Translations under genes and position numbers: made by a program
Shown: positions 49,886 through 58,411 of the stretch, in pieces
Layout of the letters: every line of letters begins with the position of its first letter
Numbering within the stretch: position 1 is the first letter of the stretch
The notes under the pieces: model-generated
What the model was told of the DNA's origin: nothing
The model's database searches: none
The model's input: the letters and a program-made list of their open reading frames with translations, nothing else
NCBI GenBank assembly: GCA_964451985.1
Contig: CAYVKB010000001.1
Span: forward strand, 58,830-122,829
Source: GBS-DC sp964451985
Lineage (GTDB): Bacteria; Armatimonadota; Fimbriimonadia; Fimbriimonadales; GBS-DC
Length of the DNA: 64,000 nucleotides
Direction: 5' to 3'

Positions 49886-52800
49886 TTACAACTCCCCAAT
49901 CAGCAGCGCAGGCAGGTTGTTCGCCTTTAGCTGCTCGCTGAGTTGGGGTGCAGTCTGCGTCAGATACGCGCGTATCTCGCCATACACTCCCTCGAACTCT
50001 GCCTTCACCTCGTTGAAGTAGGCGACCTGAGCAAGTGTGGGACCTGTGTTGCTGCTCATCTGCCCATACACAGAGTTCAACCTGCCGCGCAGACGTGCGC
50101 TGCGAGCATACGCCAGCCCTGTGTTCGGGTTGTCCACCTTTGCTTTCATGTCTGCGATTTGCTTCAGGTGCTCGCTAATCGCCTTGTCCAGCGCATCGGG
50201 CAGCCGCACATTCTGCTGGCGGGCGGTCTGACGCAGATTATTCAGCTGCGTCTCCACGCTGGTCAACACCTGCATCGCGCGGTTCAGCTGGCGAATCATG
50301 CCCAGCGTCTCTAGCGCGAACTGGTAGCCTGCCTTCATCTGCGGCAGGTATGGCTCCAGCGCAGGCTCCATGCGTACCGTAATAGGCTGCTCCATCTCGA
50401 ACTCGCCCGCAATCAGTTTCACGCGATAGGTTCCGGGCAGTACCTGCGGTCCCAGCGGACCACCCTGTTGTTGTCCACGCTGCGCCTGTACGCCCTCGCG
50501 CGGGGTTTCGTCCTCCTCTTCCGTCGCCTCGCCGCGGGTGCGCAAATCCCAGCTCACGCGATGGACGCCCGGCTCCTGCGGCACGCGCGTCAGCTCCCGC
50601 AGCAGGTTGCCTTGCGAGTCCAGAATCTGGATCCGCACGCGCCCCTGCTTCGGACGCTCCTTCAGGTAAAAGGTAATCATCGCGCCGTAGGGTGGGTTGG
50701 GCGAGACAATCGGGCGATCGCCGCGACCATAGCGTGTCATGCGGCTGGAGTAGCGCCACGCCGTCGGCGGAGTGAAGAGATGCGCGGGCTTCTCCACAAT
50801 CGCGGGGGTCGCTTCCTGCAGGGGAGTCACATCGTCCAGCACATAGACGCTGCGCCCGTGCGTGCCCAGCACCAGATCGTTCATCAGTGGATGTACCTGA
50901 ATATCGTGCACAGGCACAGGGGGCACGTTCGGGAACTTCTGCCAGTTCTGCCCCGCGTCAAACGAGAGGAACAGCCCGCGCTCCGTGCCCGCGTACAACA
51001 GGTTCAGGTTGCGTGGGTCTTCGCGCACCACGAACACATACGCCTCGTCGGGCAGCCCGTTCGTGATGAGTTGCCATGTCTTGCCCCCGTCGGTTGTTTT
51101 GTACACATAGGGCTTGAAGTCGTTCAGCAGGTGTCGGTCGAACGCGACATATGCCACATCCGCGCCTGCGCGTGACGGCTCCACATGCGATACGGGCGAG
51201 TTTGGGGGCAGATTCGGAACGTTCTGCGTGAGTTCGATCCAGCTTATGCCGTCGTTGAGGCTTTTCCACAGTCGTCCATCGTCCGTGCCCACCCACAGTA
51301 GCCCTTTCTGAATAGGCGACTCCGCGAGGCTGATAATCGTGCAGTGATACTCGGCGGTGGTGTTCTCCACCCATATGGGACCGCCCGCGTCCTTCTGCTT
51401 TTCGGGGTCGTTGGTGGTCAGGTCGGGGCTGATGACGCTCCAGGTAGTTCCGAAGTCGGTAGATTTGAACACTACATTCCCGCCCACATACACTGTGTCG
51501 GCATTGTGGGGTGAGGGGATGATAGGCGTGTTCCAGTTGAAGCGGTATTTGAGTTCGCTGGCGGGACCGCCGTCACTGCGCCGCGCCTGCGGGCTGATGT
51601 TTTCCTGAACGCCTGTGGCGAGGTTCGTACGCAGGATATTACCCCCCTGCGACTCGCTGATAATTAGGTTTGGGTCGCGCGGGTGAATGAGGCAGAAGAA
51701 CCCGTCGCCGAAGCTGACCATGCGCCAGTGTTCATTCACGATACCGCCCTCTTTATTCCGCGCCCAGCCCATCCAGCTGCCGTTGTCCTGTAAGCCGCCC
51801 GCCACCTGATAGAAGGGGGCTTCCATGCTGCAGTGAATTTGATAGAATTGCGCCAGCGGGATGTTCGCAATCACATCCCACGTCTGTCCCCTGTCCATCG
51901 AGAACGCCAGCCCGCCGTCGTTGCCGTTCCAGATGATATTCGGGTTCTTCGGGTCGATCCACAGCGCGTGGTGATCCACATGCACATTCGCAGCAAGTTG
52001 CTGGCTGGTGCGCCCGCCGTCGATCGACATGCGCAGCTGCGTCGCCAGGAAGTAGAGGCGGTTCTCGTCACTGGGGCACACGCGCAAGTCGGTGTAGTAA
52101 AACCCGCGTGAGACGATATTGGTTTCTGTGGAGACGCGCTGGAAGGTCTCGCCCCTATCATTCGAGCGGAATAGTGTGCCGTCGTTCGACTCGGCGATTA
52201 CATAGACCACATTTGGGTTGCTGGGCGCAACTTTGACACCGATGCGTCCCATCAGCCGGGGCAGTCCGCTGGTGATTTTGCGCCATGTGCGCCCGCCGTC
52301 GATAGATTTGAACACGCCGCCATGCTCACTGCCGCTGGTATGTGTCCAAGGCTTGCGTTCGAACCGCCACATCCCTGCATACAAAATATTTGGGTTCACG
52401 GGGTCGATGTCCAAATCCGACGCGCCGTGCTGCTCGTCGATATACAGCACCTTCTGCCAGGTTTTGCCTCCGTCGGTGGTCATAAACACGCCGCGTTCGG
52501 GGTTCGAACCGAACGGCGAACCGAGGGTAGCGACCCATACAGTGTTCGAGTCGTGCGGGTGAACGATAATGCGGCTAATCTGCCGGGTCTCGCGCAGCCC
52601 CAAGTACTGCCATGTCTTGCCCCCGTCGGTGGACTTATAGACACCGCAGCCGATGGAGATGCTATTACGGGGGTTCGCCTCGCCTGTGCCCACCCAGATA
52701 ATGTCGGAGTTCTGGGGGTCTAACGCGAGGTCGCCAATGCTCAGCGTCTCCTGCTCATCAAAAAGAGGCGTCCAGCTAATGCCCCAGTTGGTGGTTTTCC

Positions 52801-53014
52801 ACAGTCCGCCTGTACCCACACCGATATAAATCGTGCTGGGGTTGCCCGGAATGCCCTCCACATCGGTGATGCGCCCACCCATGTTCGCAGGTCCGATATT
52901 GCGGGGGCGCAGGTTCTTGAACAGGTCTATACGAACGCTTGATTCGTCGGTAAACGCAAACGCGCCAACAGTTAAAATAAACGCAAATCCGAGGGATAGT
53001 ACTCGCCGCAACAT
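49886..53014 (-). CDS. secreted sortilin-like (VPS10/BNR) beta-propeller protein
   Basis: 1042 residues with a signal peptide (MLRRVLSLGFAFILTVGAFA). About ten Asp-box motifs of the type S-x-D-x-G-x-T-W (STDGGKTWQ, TTDGGKTWQK, SIDGGRTWRK, SMDRGQTWDV, STDFGTTWSV, SLNDGISWIE, TTDGGKTWQL) form two propellers up to about 740. The rest is a beta-sandwich and a helical C-terminus (about 880-1040). This is a well-known type of large exported protein in planctomycetes and armatimonads, commonly annotated as a glycosyl hydrolase; the enzymatic function is not shown. The promoter is shared with mqnP in a palindromic block. Confidence 0.88.
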   Translation of the reverse strand: MLRRVLSLGFAFILTVGAFAFTDESSVRIDLFKNLRPRNIGPANMGGRITDVEGIPGNPSTIYIGVGTGGLWKTTNWGISWTPLFDEQETLSIGDLALDPQNSDIIWVGTGEANPRNSISIGCGVYKSTDGGKTWQYLGLRETRQISRIIVHPHDSNTVWVATLGSPFGSNPERGVFMTTDGGKTWQKVLYIDEQHGASDLDIDPVNPNILYAGMWRFERKPWTHTSGSEHGGVFKSIDGGRTWRKITSGLPRLMGRIGVKVAPSNPNVVYVIAESNDGTLFRSNDRGETFQRVSTETNIVSRGFYYTDLRVCPSDENRLYFLATQLRMSIDGGRTSQQLAANVHVDHHALWIDPKNPNIIWNGNDGGLAFSMDRGQTWDVIANIPLAQFYQIHCSMEAPFYQVAGGLQDNGSWMGWARNKEGGIVNEHWRMVSFGDGFFCLIHPRDPNLIISESQGGNILRTNLATGVQENISPQARRSDGGPASELKYRFNWNTPIIPSPHNADTVYVGGNVVFKSTDFGTTWSVISPDLTTNDPEKQKDAGGPIWVENTTAEYHCTIISLAESPIQKGLLWVGTDDGRLWKSLNDGISWIELTQNVPNLPPNSPVSHVEPSRAGADVAYVAFDRHLLNDFKPYVYKTTDGGKTWQLITNGLPDEAYVFVVREDPRNLNLLYAGTERGLFLSFDAGQNWQKFPNVPPVPVHDIQVHPLMNDLVLGTHGRSVYVLDDVTPLQEATPAIVEKPAHLFTPPTAWRYSSRMTRYGRGDRPIVSPNPPYGAMITFYLKERPKQGRVRIQILDSQGNLLRELTRVPQEPGVHRVSWDLRTRGEATEEEDETPREGVQAQRGQQQGGPLGPQVLPGTYRVKLIAGEFEMEQPITVRMEPALEPYLPQMKAGYQFALETLGMIRQLNRAMQVLTSVETQLNNLRQTARQQNVRLPDALDKAISEHLKQIADMKAKVDNPNTGLAYARSARLRGRLNSVYGQMSSNTGPTLAQVAYFNEVKAEFEGVYGEIRAYLTQTAPQLSEQLKANNLPALLIGEL

Positions 53015-53065
53015 AAGTCTTAATTTCGCGCTGGGTGGTAGGATTCCTACGGATCGGGTATTTCA

Positions 53066-53085
53066 GGTACAATTGGGATTGTACC
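53066..53085. promoter_or_regulatory. palindromic back-to-back promoter ggtacaat-tggg-attgtacc
   Basis: GGTACAAT is read on both strands with a 4-bp centre, so one box faces mqnP (ATG 53093, 19 nt away) and the other the sortilin-like gene (63 nt away). A protein-binding role is equally possible. Confidence 0.55.
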
Positions 53086-53092
53086 ACTTGTG

Positions 53093-53956
53093 ATGAGCAC
53101 TTCGTTTGGGCGCAAGGTACGAATTTTCTTAGAGGCGATTAAGTTCGAGCATACGATATTCGCCCTACCGTTCGCATTCATAAGCCTGCTGTATGCGGCA
53201 GAGGGAATACCCGAGGCGCGTGTCGTAGGTTGGATATTAGTCGCGATGGTCGCCGCGCGTACGGCTGCGATGGCGTTCAATCGGATTGCCGATCGCGACA
53301 TCGACGCGTTGAATCCGCGCACGCAGAATCGTGCGCTGCCTGCAGGCTTGATGACCACGCACCAGATGGCGTCGGCGCTGGTAATCGCAATTGTTGTTTT
53401 CCTATACGCTGCGTGGCAGTTGAACTGGATATGTTTCCTGCTTGCGCCTGTGGTGCTTGGTGTTATTTTGGGCTATTCGTATTCCAAACGATTCACGCCG
53501 TTGGCGCATTACTGGCTGGGTCTCTCACTGGGGATTGCCCCGAGCGCGGTGTGGCTTGCCGTTCGCGGGACGCTGGAGCCTGCCCCCATCTGGTTATCGC
53601 TGGGTGTGGCGCTGTGGGTGGCGGGATTCGATATCCTGTATAGCTTGCAGGACGAGGCATTTGACCGTGCGCATGGCTTATGCAGCCTGCCCCAGACGCT
53701 GGGCGCAGCGCGCGCAATCGTCATCTCACGCATTTCGCATGCCTTGTGTATTGGAGCGTTCCTCGTCGGTGGACGACTGTTAGGGGCAGGCGGATGGTAC
53801 TTTGCTGGGGTGGTGTTCGCTGGGGGGATGCTTGCCTACGAGCAGTCGCTGGTAAAGCCGAACGACCTGAGCCGTCTAAACACCGCCTTCTTCACACTGA
53901 ACGGCTATGTGAGCATCGGGCTATTGGCGTTTGCGATACTGGACAAGGTGTTCTAA
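53093..53956 (+). CDS. mqnP: UbiA-family prenyltransferase, probable menaquinone (futalosine) MqnP
   Basis: About 287 residues and eight or nine membrane helices. The first aspartate-rich motif NRIADRDID and second DEAFDRAHG bind the prenyl diphosphate through magnesium. mqnA lies 2 nt after its stop, so the enzyme most likely prenylates the dihydroxy-naphthoate ring in the futalosine pathway. A GTG at 53090 directly precedes the ATG. UbiA-like haem or other prenylation is less likely. Confidence 0.87.
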   Translation: MSTSFGRKVRIFLEAIKFEHTIFALPFAFISLLYAAEGIPEARVVGWILVAMVAARTAAMAFNRIADRDIDALNPRTQNRALPAGLMTTHQMASALVIAIVVFLYAAWQLNWICFLLAPVVLGVILGYSYSKRFTPLAHYWLGLSLGIAPSAVWLAVRGTLEPAPIWLSLGVALWVAGFDILYSLQDEAFDRAHGLCSLPQTLGAARAIVISRISHALCIGAFLVGGRLLGAGGWYFAGVVFAGGMLAYEQSLVKPNDLSRLNTAFFTLNGYVSIGLLAFAILDKVF

Positions 53957-53958
53957 CG

Positions 53959-54750
53959 ATGCGTTATCGTGTGGGTAGTGTACCGTATATTAATGCTGCG
54001 CCTCTAACGCGCTGGCTGGAGACAGAAGCGGGCGCGCGCTATGCGGAGGTGGTGTATGCGCCCCCATCACAGCTGGCGCAGATGCTGCAAACGGGGGCGC
54101 TCGATGTTGCGCTCGTCTCATCTGTCGAGAATCTCCGTCGCCCTGAGACACGCTATGTCGAGGGTTTAGCAATTGCCTCCGAAAGCACAGTACTGAGCGT
54201 GCGCCTGTTCAGCCGCTTACCAATAGAGCGTATCCGTACTGTCGCACTGGATACCAGCTCGCTCACTTCCGCTGCGCTCACACGCATCTTACTCAGACAG
54301 GTCTATGGTGTGAACGCTGAGTACCTTCCTGCCTCACCTAATTTAGACGCGATGCTTGCGCAAGCCGACGCCGCTCTGTTGATTGGCGATTTGGGCATGA
54401 CCGCACAACATAAAGCGGCGACCGCGATTTTGGATCTGGGGGCTGCCTGGCGCAACTGGACTGGACTACCGTTTGTATGGGCACTGTGGCTGATGAACGC
54501 CGACGCCCCCGCCGAACCGCTAAGCGCACTGTTGCACGAATCGTACCAGTGGGGCGCAGCGCACTTAGACTTGATTGTTGCGACCGAGTCACAGCGCACG
54601 GGCATCCCGCTGACGCTCTGCGACCGCTACCTGCGCGAGGTAATGGTGTATGCCATCGATGCACGGTTCTTGAAGGGGCTGGAGCGATTCCGAATAGAGC
54701 TACAAAAATTGCAGTCCAACTTAATACATCACCGCGAAAGTGTGCGCTGA
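53959..54750 (+). CDS. mqnA: chorismate dehydratase, menaquinone pathway
   Basis: 263 residues. RVGSVPYINAAPLTRWLE is the diagnostic N-terminus of MqnA. Further blocks are DVALVSSVENLR, TSSLTSAALTRILL and NWTGLPFVWALWL. It makes 3-[(1-carboxyvinyl)oxy]benzoate from chorismate, the first step of the futalosine route. The start follows the prenyltransferase stop by 2 nt. The C-terminal 9 codons are duplicated beyond the gap because of the 55-bp contig overlap. Confidence 0.93.
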   Translation: MRYRVGSVPYINAAPLTRWLETEAGARYAEVVYAPPSQLAQMLQTGALDVALVSSVENLRRPETRYVEGLAIASESTVLSVRLFSRLPIERIRTVALDTSSLTSAALTRILLRQVYGVNAEYLPASPNLDAMLAQADAALLIGDLGMTAQHKAATAILDLGAAWRNWTGLPFVWALWLMNADAPAEPLSALLHESYQWGAAHLDLIVATESQRTGIPLTLCDRYLREVMVYAIDARFLKGLERFRIELQKLQSNLIHHRESVR

Positions 54751-54778
54751 GTTAGAGACTGTTTAGCAAGGCGCGGGC

Positions 54779-54878
54779 NNNNNNNNNNNNNNNNNNNNNN
54801 NNNNNNNNNNNNNNNNNNNNNNNNNNNNNNNNNNNNNNNNNNNNNNNNNNNNNNNNNNNNNNNNNNNNNNNNNNNNNN
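54779..54878. other. assembly gap (100 N) with 55-bp identical flanks
   Basis: 54724-54778 and 54879-54933 are identical over exactly 55 bp, both ending at N. The join is probably an overlap of contig ends with k = 55, and the true sequence may be 155 bp shorter. Confidence 0.85.
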
Positions 54879-54968
54879 ATACATCACCGCGAAAGTGTGC
54901 GCTGAGTTAGAGACTGTTTAGCAAGGCGCGGGCTTCGTGGATATGCGTCCGTCGGTGAAACGCCCCAT

Positions 54969-55060
54969 GGAGGGGAGGCTCTGCCGAGCCATCCGCTGAC
55001 TATGGTAGATAGATTGTGAAAGTGAATAGGTGGAAGTCTCGGCGGGCGCCTCGCCTTCCA
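54969..55060. repeat. paired inverted GGCGAGGCTCCTGCCGAGCC element, copy 3
   Basis: Degenerate arms: ggaggggaggctctgccgag (54969-54988) and, inverted, ctcggcgggcgcctcgcctt (55039-55058), with about 50 bp between. It lies in the gene-free stretch 54751-55135 between mqnA and the polysaccharide operon, just after the gap. Confidence 0.7.
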
Positions 55061-55135
55061 GGATCGGTACGTCGGGTGAGGTAAAATGGCTTCCTTAAAC
55101 AATCAACCTTTCATTATATGAAATAATACATAGAA

Positions 55136-56440
55136 TTACAAATTCCAGTAAATCACTCTACATGACTGGTCAGCGCGGGCGTCGTTGAGGTACACGCCTT
55201 TCACATCTACGAACACGCCCTGCGCCAGCGCGCTCATTAAACTCAAATACTCCTCGTAACGCCGCTCGCGGAACTGTCGGTGGGGTACAGCCAGCACTAT
55301 GGCATCGTAGTACCCCCTGCGTGTGCTGAACGGGTCGTCAACAAAGGGGAACGGCGTGCGTTTGCGATCGCTCTCCAGCACCAGCGGATCGCATACTTCT
55401 ACGTGGCAGCCGAAACTCTGCAATTCTGCAATCATCTCCTTGACGCGTGTGTCGCGGACGTCGGGCACATTCTCTTTGAACGCCATTCCCAGCACGAGTA
55501 CCTGACCGTTGCGCACGGGGCGTCCCGCGCGAATCATCAGTTTGACGGTCTCTTTGGCAACATAAATCCCCATCGTGTCGTTAGTGCGTCGCCCTGCCAG
55601 AATCACTTCGGGGTGGAAGCCAATTTCCTGCGCTTTGTGGGTGAGGTAGTAGGGGTCTACGGGAATACAGTGTCCACCGACTAGTCCCGGTTCGAACGGC
55701 AGGAAGTTCCACTTGGTGCGGGCGGCGGCAAGCACGTCGCGCGTGTTCAGCCCCAGTTCGTGGAATAGCATAGCAAGTTCGTTCATCAAGGCGATGTTCA
55801 GGTCACGCTGGGTGTTTTCGATGACTTTGGCGGCTTCGGCGGTACGGATATTCGGGGCTTTGTGGATGCCTGCTTTTACCACCAGCCCGTACAGGTGCGC
55901 CAGTATCTCGGTTGTCTCTTCGTCTTGCCCGGCAACTACTTTCACGATGGTCTCCAGCGTGTGTTCGGCGTCGCCGGGGTTAATTCGCTCCGGCGAATAG
56001 CCGAGTTTGAAGTCGATGCCTGTTTTCATGCCCGACGCCTTTTCCAGAACGGGGGCGCAGTCCTCTTCGGTACAGCCGGGGTACACGGTTGATTCGTACA
56101 CCACGATTGCACCGCGTTTCATGTGTTGCCCAACGGTTTCGCTTGCGCTAATCAGATAGCGCAGGTCGGGGCGTTTCGCTTTGTCGACGGGCGTGGGCAC
56201 GGTGATGATTATCACATCGGCGTCGCGCATTTGCGTCGGGTCGGAGGTCAGGGTCAGATTGGGGTTGCGCAGGTCGGCTTCGAGCATCTCGCTGTTGTGG
56301 TCGTAGCCTTCTTGTAGCTCTTCAACGCGGGTTTCGTTCACATCGTAGCCGATGGTGGGCAGGTGTTTGGCAAAGCCAACCGCCAGCGGCAGCCCTACAT
56401 ACCCCAGTCCTACCACGCAAACCTGTTTCGGCGTCTCCAT
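55136..56440 (-). CDS. UDP-N-acetylhexosamine dehydrogenase (TviB/WbpO-type)
   Basis: 434 residues. The NAD fold is VVGLGYVGLPLAVGFAK and the catalytic cysteine lies in GGHCIPVDPYYLTHKAQ. SPERINPGDAEHTLETIVKVV and GMAFKENVPDVRDTRV are typical of the group that oxidises UDP-GlcNAc or UDP-GalNAc to the uronic acid. The ATG at 56440 overlaps the TGA of the upstream epimerase gene by one base; a longer start is unlikely. It is the last gene of the polysaccharide operon. Confidence 0.9.
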   Translation of the reverse strand: METPKQVCVVGLGYVGLPLAVGFAKHLPTIGYDVNETRVEELQEGYDHNSEMLEADLRNPNLTLTSDPTQMRDADVIIITVPTPVDKAKRPDLRYLISASETVGQHMKRGAIVVYESTVYPGCTEEDCAPVLEKASGMKTGIDFKLGYSPERINPGDAEHTLETIVKVVAGQDEETTEILAHLYGLVVKAGIHKAPNIRTAEAAKVIENTQRDLNIALMNELAMLFHELGLNTRDVLAAARTKWNFLPFEPGLVGGHCIPVDPYYLTHKAQEIGFHPEVILAGRRTNDTMGIYVAKETVKLMIRAGRPVRNGQVLVLGMAFKENVPDVRDTRVKEMIAELQSFGCHVEVCDPLVLESDRKRTPFPFVDDPFSTRRGYYDAIVLAVPHRQFRERRYEEYLSLMSALAQGVFVDVKGVYLNDARADQSCRVIYWNL

Positions 56441-57417
56441 CACGGCAACACTACTTCCTTCGCCCAGTCGCGGTTCGTTAGATACCATTCCACGCTGCGG
56501 CGCAAGCCCTCTTCGACGCTAATCTGCGGTTCCCAACCCAGCAGCGTGCGCGCTTTGGTGATGTCCGCCCAAGTTGCCTGCACATCGGCGGGATGCAAGG
56601 GCTTGGTCTGCCACACAGCTTTGTTGCCCAACAGGTTTTCGATGGTCTCGATGATCCACTTCAGCGACACAGGGCGGTCGCCGCCCAGATTAATCACCTC
56701 ATAGCCCAGCGGTTTGAGAGCCGCTATCGTGCCCCGCGCAATGTCGTCTACATAGGTAAAGTCGCGCTCCTGCAATCCGTCGCCGAATATTTGAAGCGGC
56801 TCGCCCTCCGCTATCCAGCGGATGAAGCGGAAGATGCTCATATCAGGGCGTCCCGCGGGTCCATACACCGTGAAGTAGCGCAGGACACTAATGTCCAGCC
56901 CGTAGAGGTGGTGGTAGGTGTGGCACATCGCCTCTGCGCCCTTTTTGGAGGCGGCGTAGGGCGAGAGGGGCTTATCGGTGGGCATATCCTCGCGGAAGGG
57001 ACGCTCGCTATTGCCGTACAAACTGGAGGTGGACGCCAGCACATACTTGGGCACGCCGTGCAATCGACACAGCTCCAGCAGGTTCAGCGCGCCGGTGGTG
57101 TTGGTGGCGATGTAGACCCATGGGTTCTGCAGGCTTTGGCGCACCCCCGCCCGCGCCGCGAGGTTCACCACCGCGTCGTAGGGCAGGTGCGCCTCAAAGA
57201 CCTGCTTAGTGGGTTCCCACTCGCTGATGTCTGCTTGGTAAAACTGGAAGTTAGTGTGTGGTTCCAGCTGGTTCAATCGCCAGCGTTTGAGTGTGGGGTC
57301 GTAGGCGTCGTTCAGATTATCCACACCAATCACGGTATGTCCTTCTTGAAGCAGCAGTTCGGCGGTTTTCGCGCCGATAAAGCCCGCTGTGCCTGTAAGA
57401 AAGATTCGCTTGCTCAT
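56440..57417 (-). CDS. NAD-dependent sugar epimerase (UDP-glucuronate 4-epimerase-like)
   Basis: 325 residues of an extended SDR: MSKRIFLTGTAGFIGAK, STSSLYGNSERPF, YAASK as the YxxxK pair, and the C-terminal domain FRFIRWIAEGEPLQIFGDG. It most resembles CapI-like UDP-glucuronate epimerases, though GDP-mannose dehydratase-like enzymes look alike. The ATG at 57417 overlaps the upstream gene by 4 bp (ATGA). A longer frame to 57537 would overlap the next gene. Confidence 0.85.
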   Translation of the reverse strand: MSKRIFLTGTAGFIGAKTAELLLQEGHTVIGVDNLNDAYDPTLKRWRLNQLEPHTNFQFYQADISEWEPTKQVFEAHLPYDAVVNLAARAGVRQSLQNPWVYIATNTTGALNLLELCRLHGVPKYVLASTSSLYGNSERPFREDMPTDKPLSPYAASKKGAEAMCHTYHHLYGLDISVLRYFTVYGPAGRPDMSIFRFIRWIAEGEPLQIFGDGLQERDFTYVDDIARGTIAALKPLGYEVINLGGDRPVSLKWIIETIENLLGNKAVWQTKPLHPADVQATWADITKARTLLGWEPQISVEEGLRRSVEWYLTNRDWAKEVVLP

Positions 57418-58367
57418 GGTCGCTCCCAAAGTTTCACCTGTTTTTGGAAATAGTCTATCGTGCGCGTCAGTCCCTCTACCAGCGGTGTTTTCGGCTCCCA
57501 ACCCAGTATTTGGCGCGCTCGCGTAATATCGGGGCAACGCTGCTTGGGGTCGTCGGGCGTGAAAAAGGCCTGAAATACAATCGGGCTGTCGCTGCCTGTG
57601 AGTTGCTTGATGAGTTGCGCGAACTCCAGTATCGTGCGCTCCTCTGGATTGCCGAGGTTCACAGGTTCGTGATAGTCAGTATGCGCCACCCGCCAGATGC
57701 CCTCAATCAAATCCGCTACATAGCCGAAGCTGCGAGTCTGGCTGCCGTCGCCGTACACGGTTATCGGTTCGCCCCGCAACGCCTGACACACGAAGTTCGG
57801 CACCACGCGCCCGTCATCCAAGCGCATCCGCTCGCCATAGGTGTTGAAAATGCGCACGATGCGCGTATCCGCGCCCTTGTAGCGGTGGTACGCCATTACT
57901 AGCGACTCAGCGTAGCGCTTCGCCTCGTCATACACACCTCGCACACCGATGGGGTTCACATTCCCCCAGTAGGTTTCAGGCTGCGGATGCACCAGCGGGT
58001 CGCCATACACTTCGGAGGTGGAACTGAACAAAAACTTCGCCCCCTTGCGCAGCGCCAACTCCAGCGCATTCTCCGTGCCGTAGGAGCCGACGCGCAGCGT
58101 CTCCAGCGGGTGCCTTACAAAATCCACCGGGCTGGCGGTAGAAGCTAAGTGAAACACATAGTCGACCTGCCCCTCAATCTCGAATGGCTGGCACACGTCG
58201 TGCTGTATAAACTGAAAATCGTCGCGCCCCAGCAGATGTTGAATGTTTTCCAGCCGCCCAGTGATGAGGTTGTCTACCACGACCACCTGCCAAGCCTCAG
58301 CGCTCAGCCGATCGGCTAAGTGCGACCCGATAAACCCTGCGCCGCCCGTGATTACCGCGCGTGGCAT
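57414..58367 (-). CDS. UDP-glucuronate decarboxylase-like (UXS) epimerase
   Basis: 317 residues. MPRAVITGGAGFIGSHLADRL, FLFSSTSEVYGDPLVHPQPE, YDEAKRYAESL (Y and K) and TRIVRIFNTYGERMRLDDGR identify the UXS branch, which gives UDP-xylose from UDP-glucuronate. AGGAGG 10 nt before the ATG at 58367 fixes the start. It is coupled to the next epimerase by ATGA. Confidence 0.9.
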   Translation of the reverse strand: MPRAVITGGAGFIGSHLADRLSAEAWQVVVVDNLITGRLENIQHLLGRDDFQFIQHDVCQPFEIEGQVDYVFHLASTASPVDFVRHPLETLRVGSYGTENALELALRKGAKFLFSSTSEVYGDPLVHPQPETYWGNVNPIGVRGVYDEAKRYAESLVMAYHRYKGADTRIVRIFNTYGERMRLDDGRVVPNFVCQALRGEPITVYGDGSQTRSFGYVADLIEGIWRVAHTDYHEPVNLGNPEERTILEFAQLIKQLTGSDSPIVFQAFFTPDDPKQRCPDITRARQILGWEPKTPLVEGLTRTIDYFQKQVKLWERP

Positions 58368-58411
58368 CCGATAGTTTCCTCCTGCCTTTGAAGCGACAGT
58401 AGTGTACCCAG

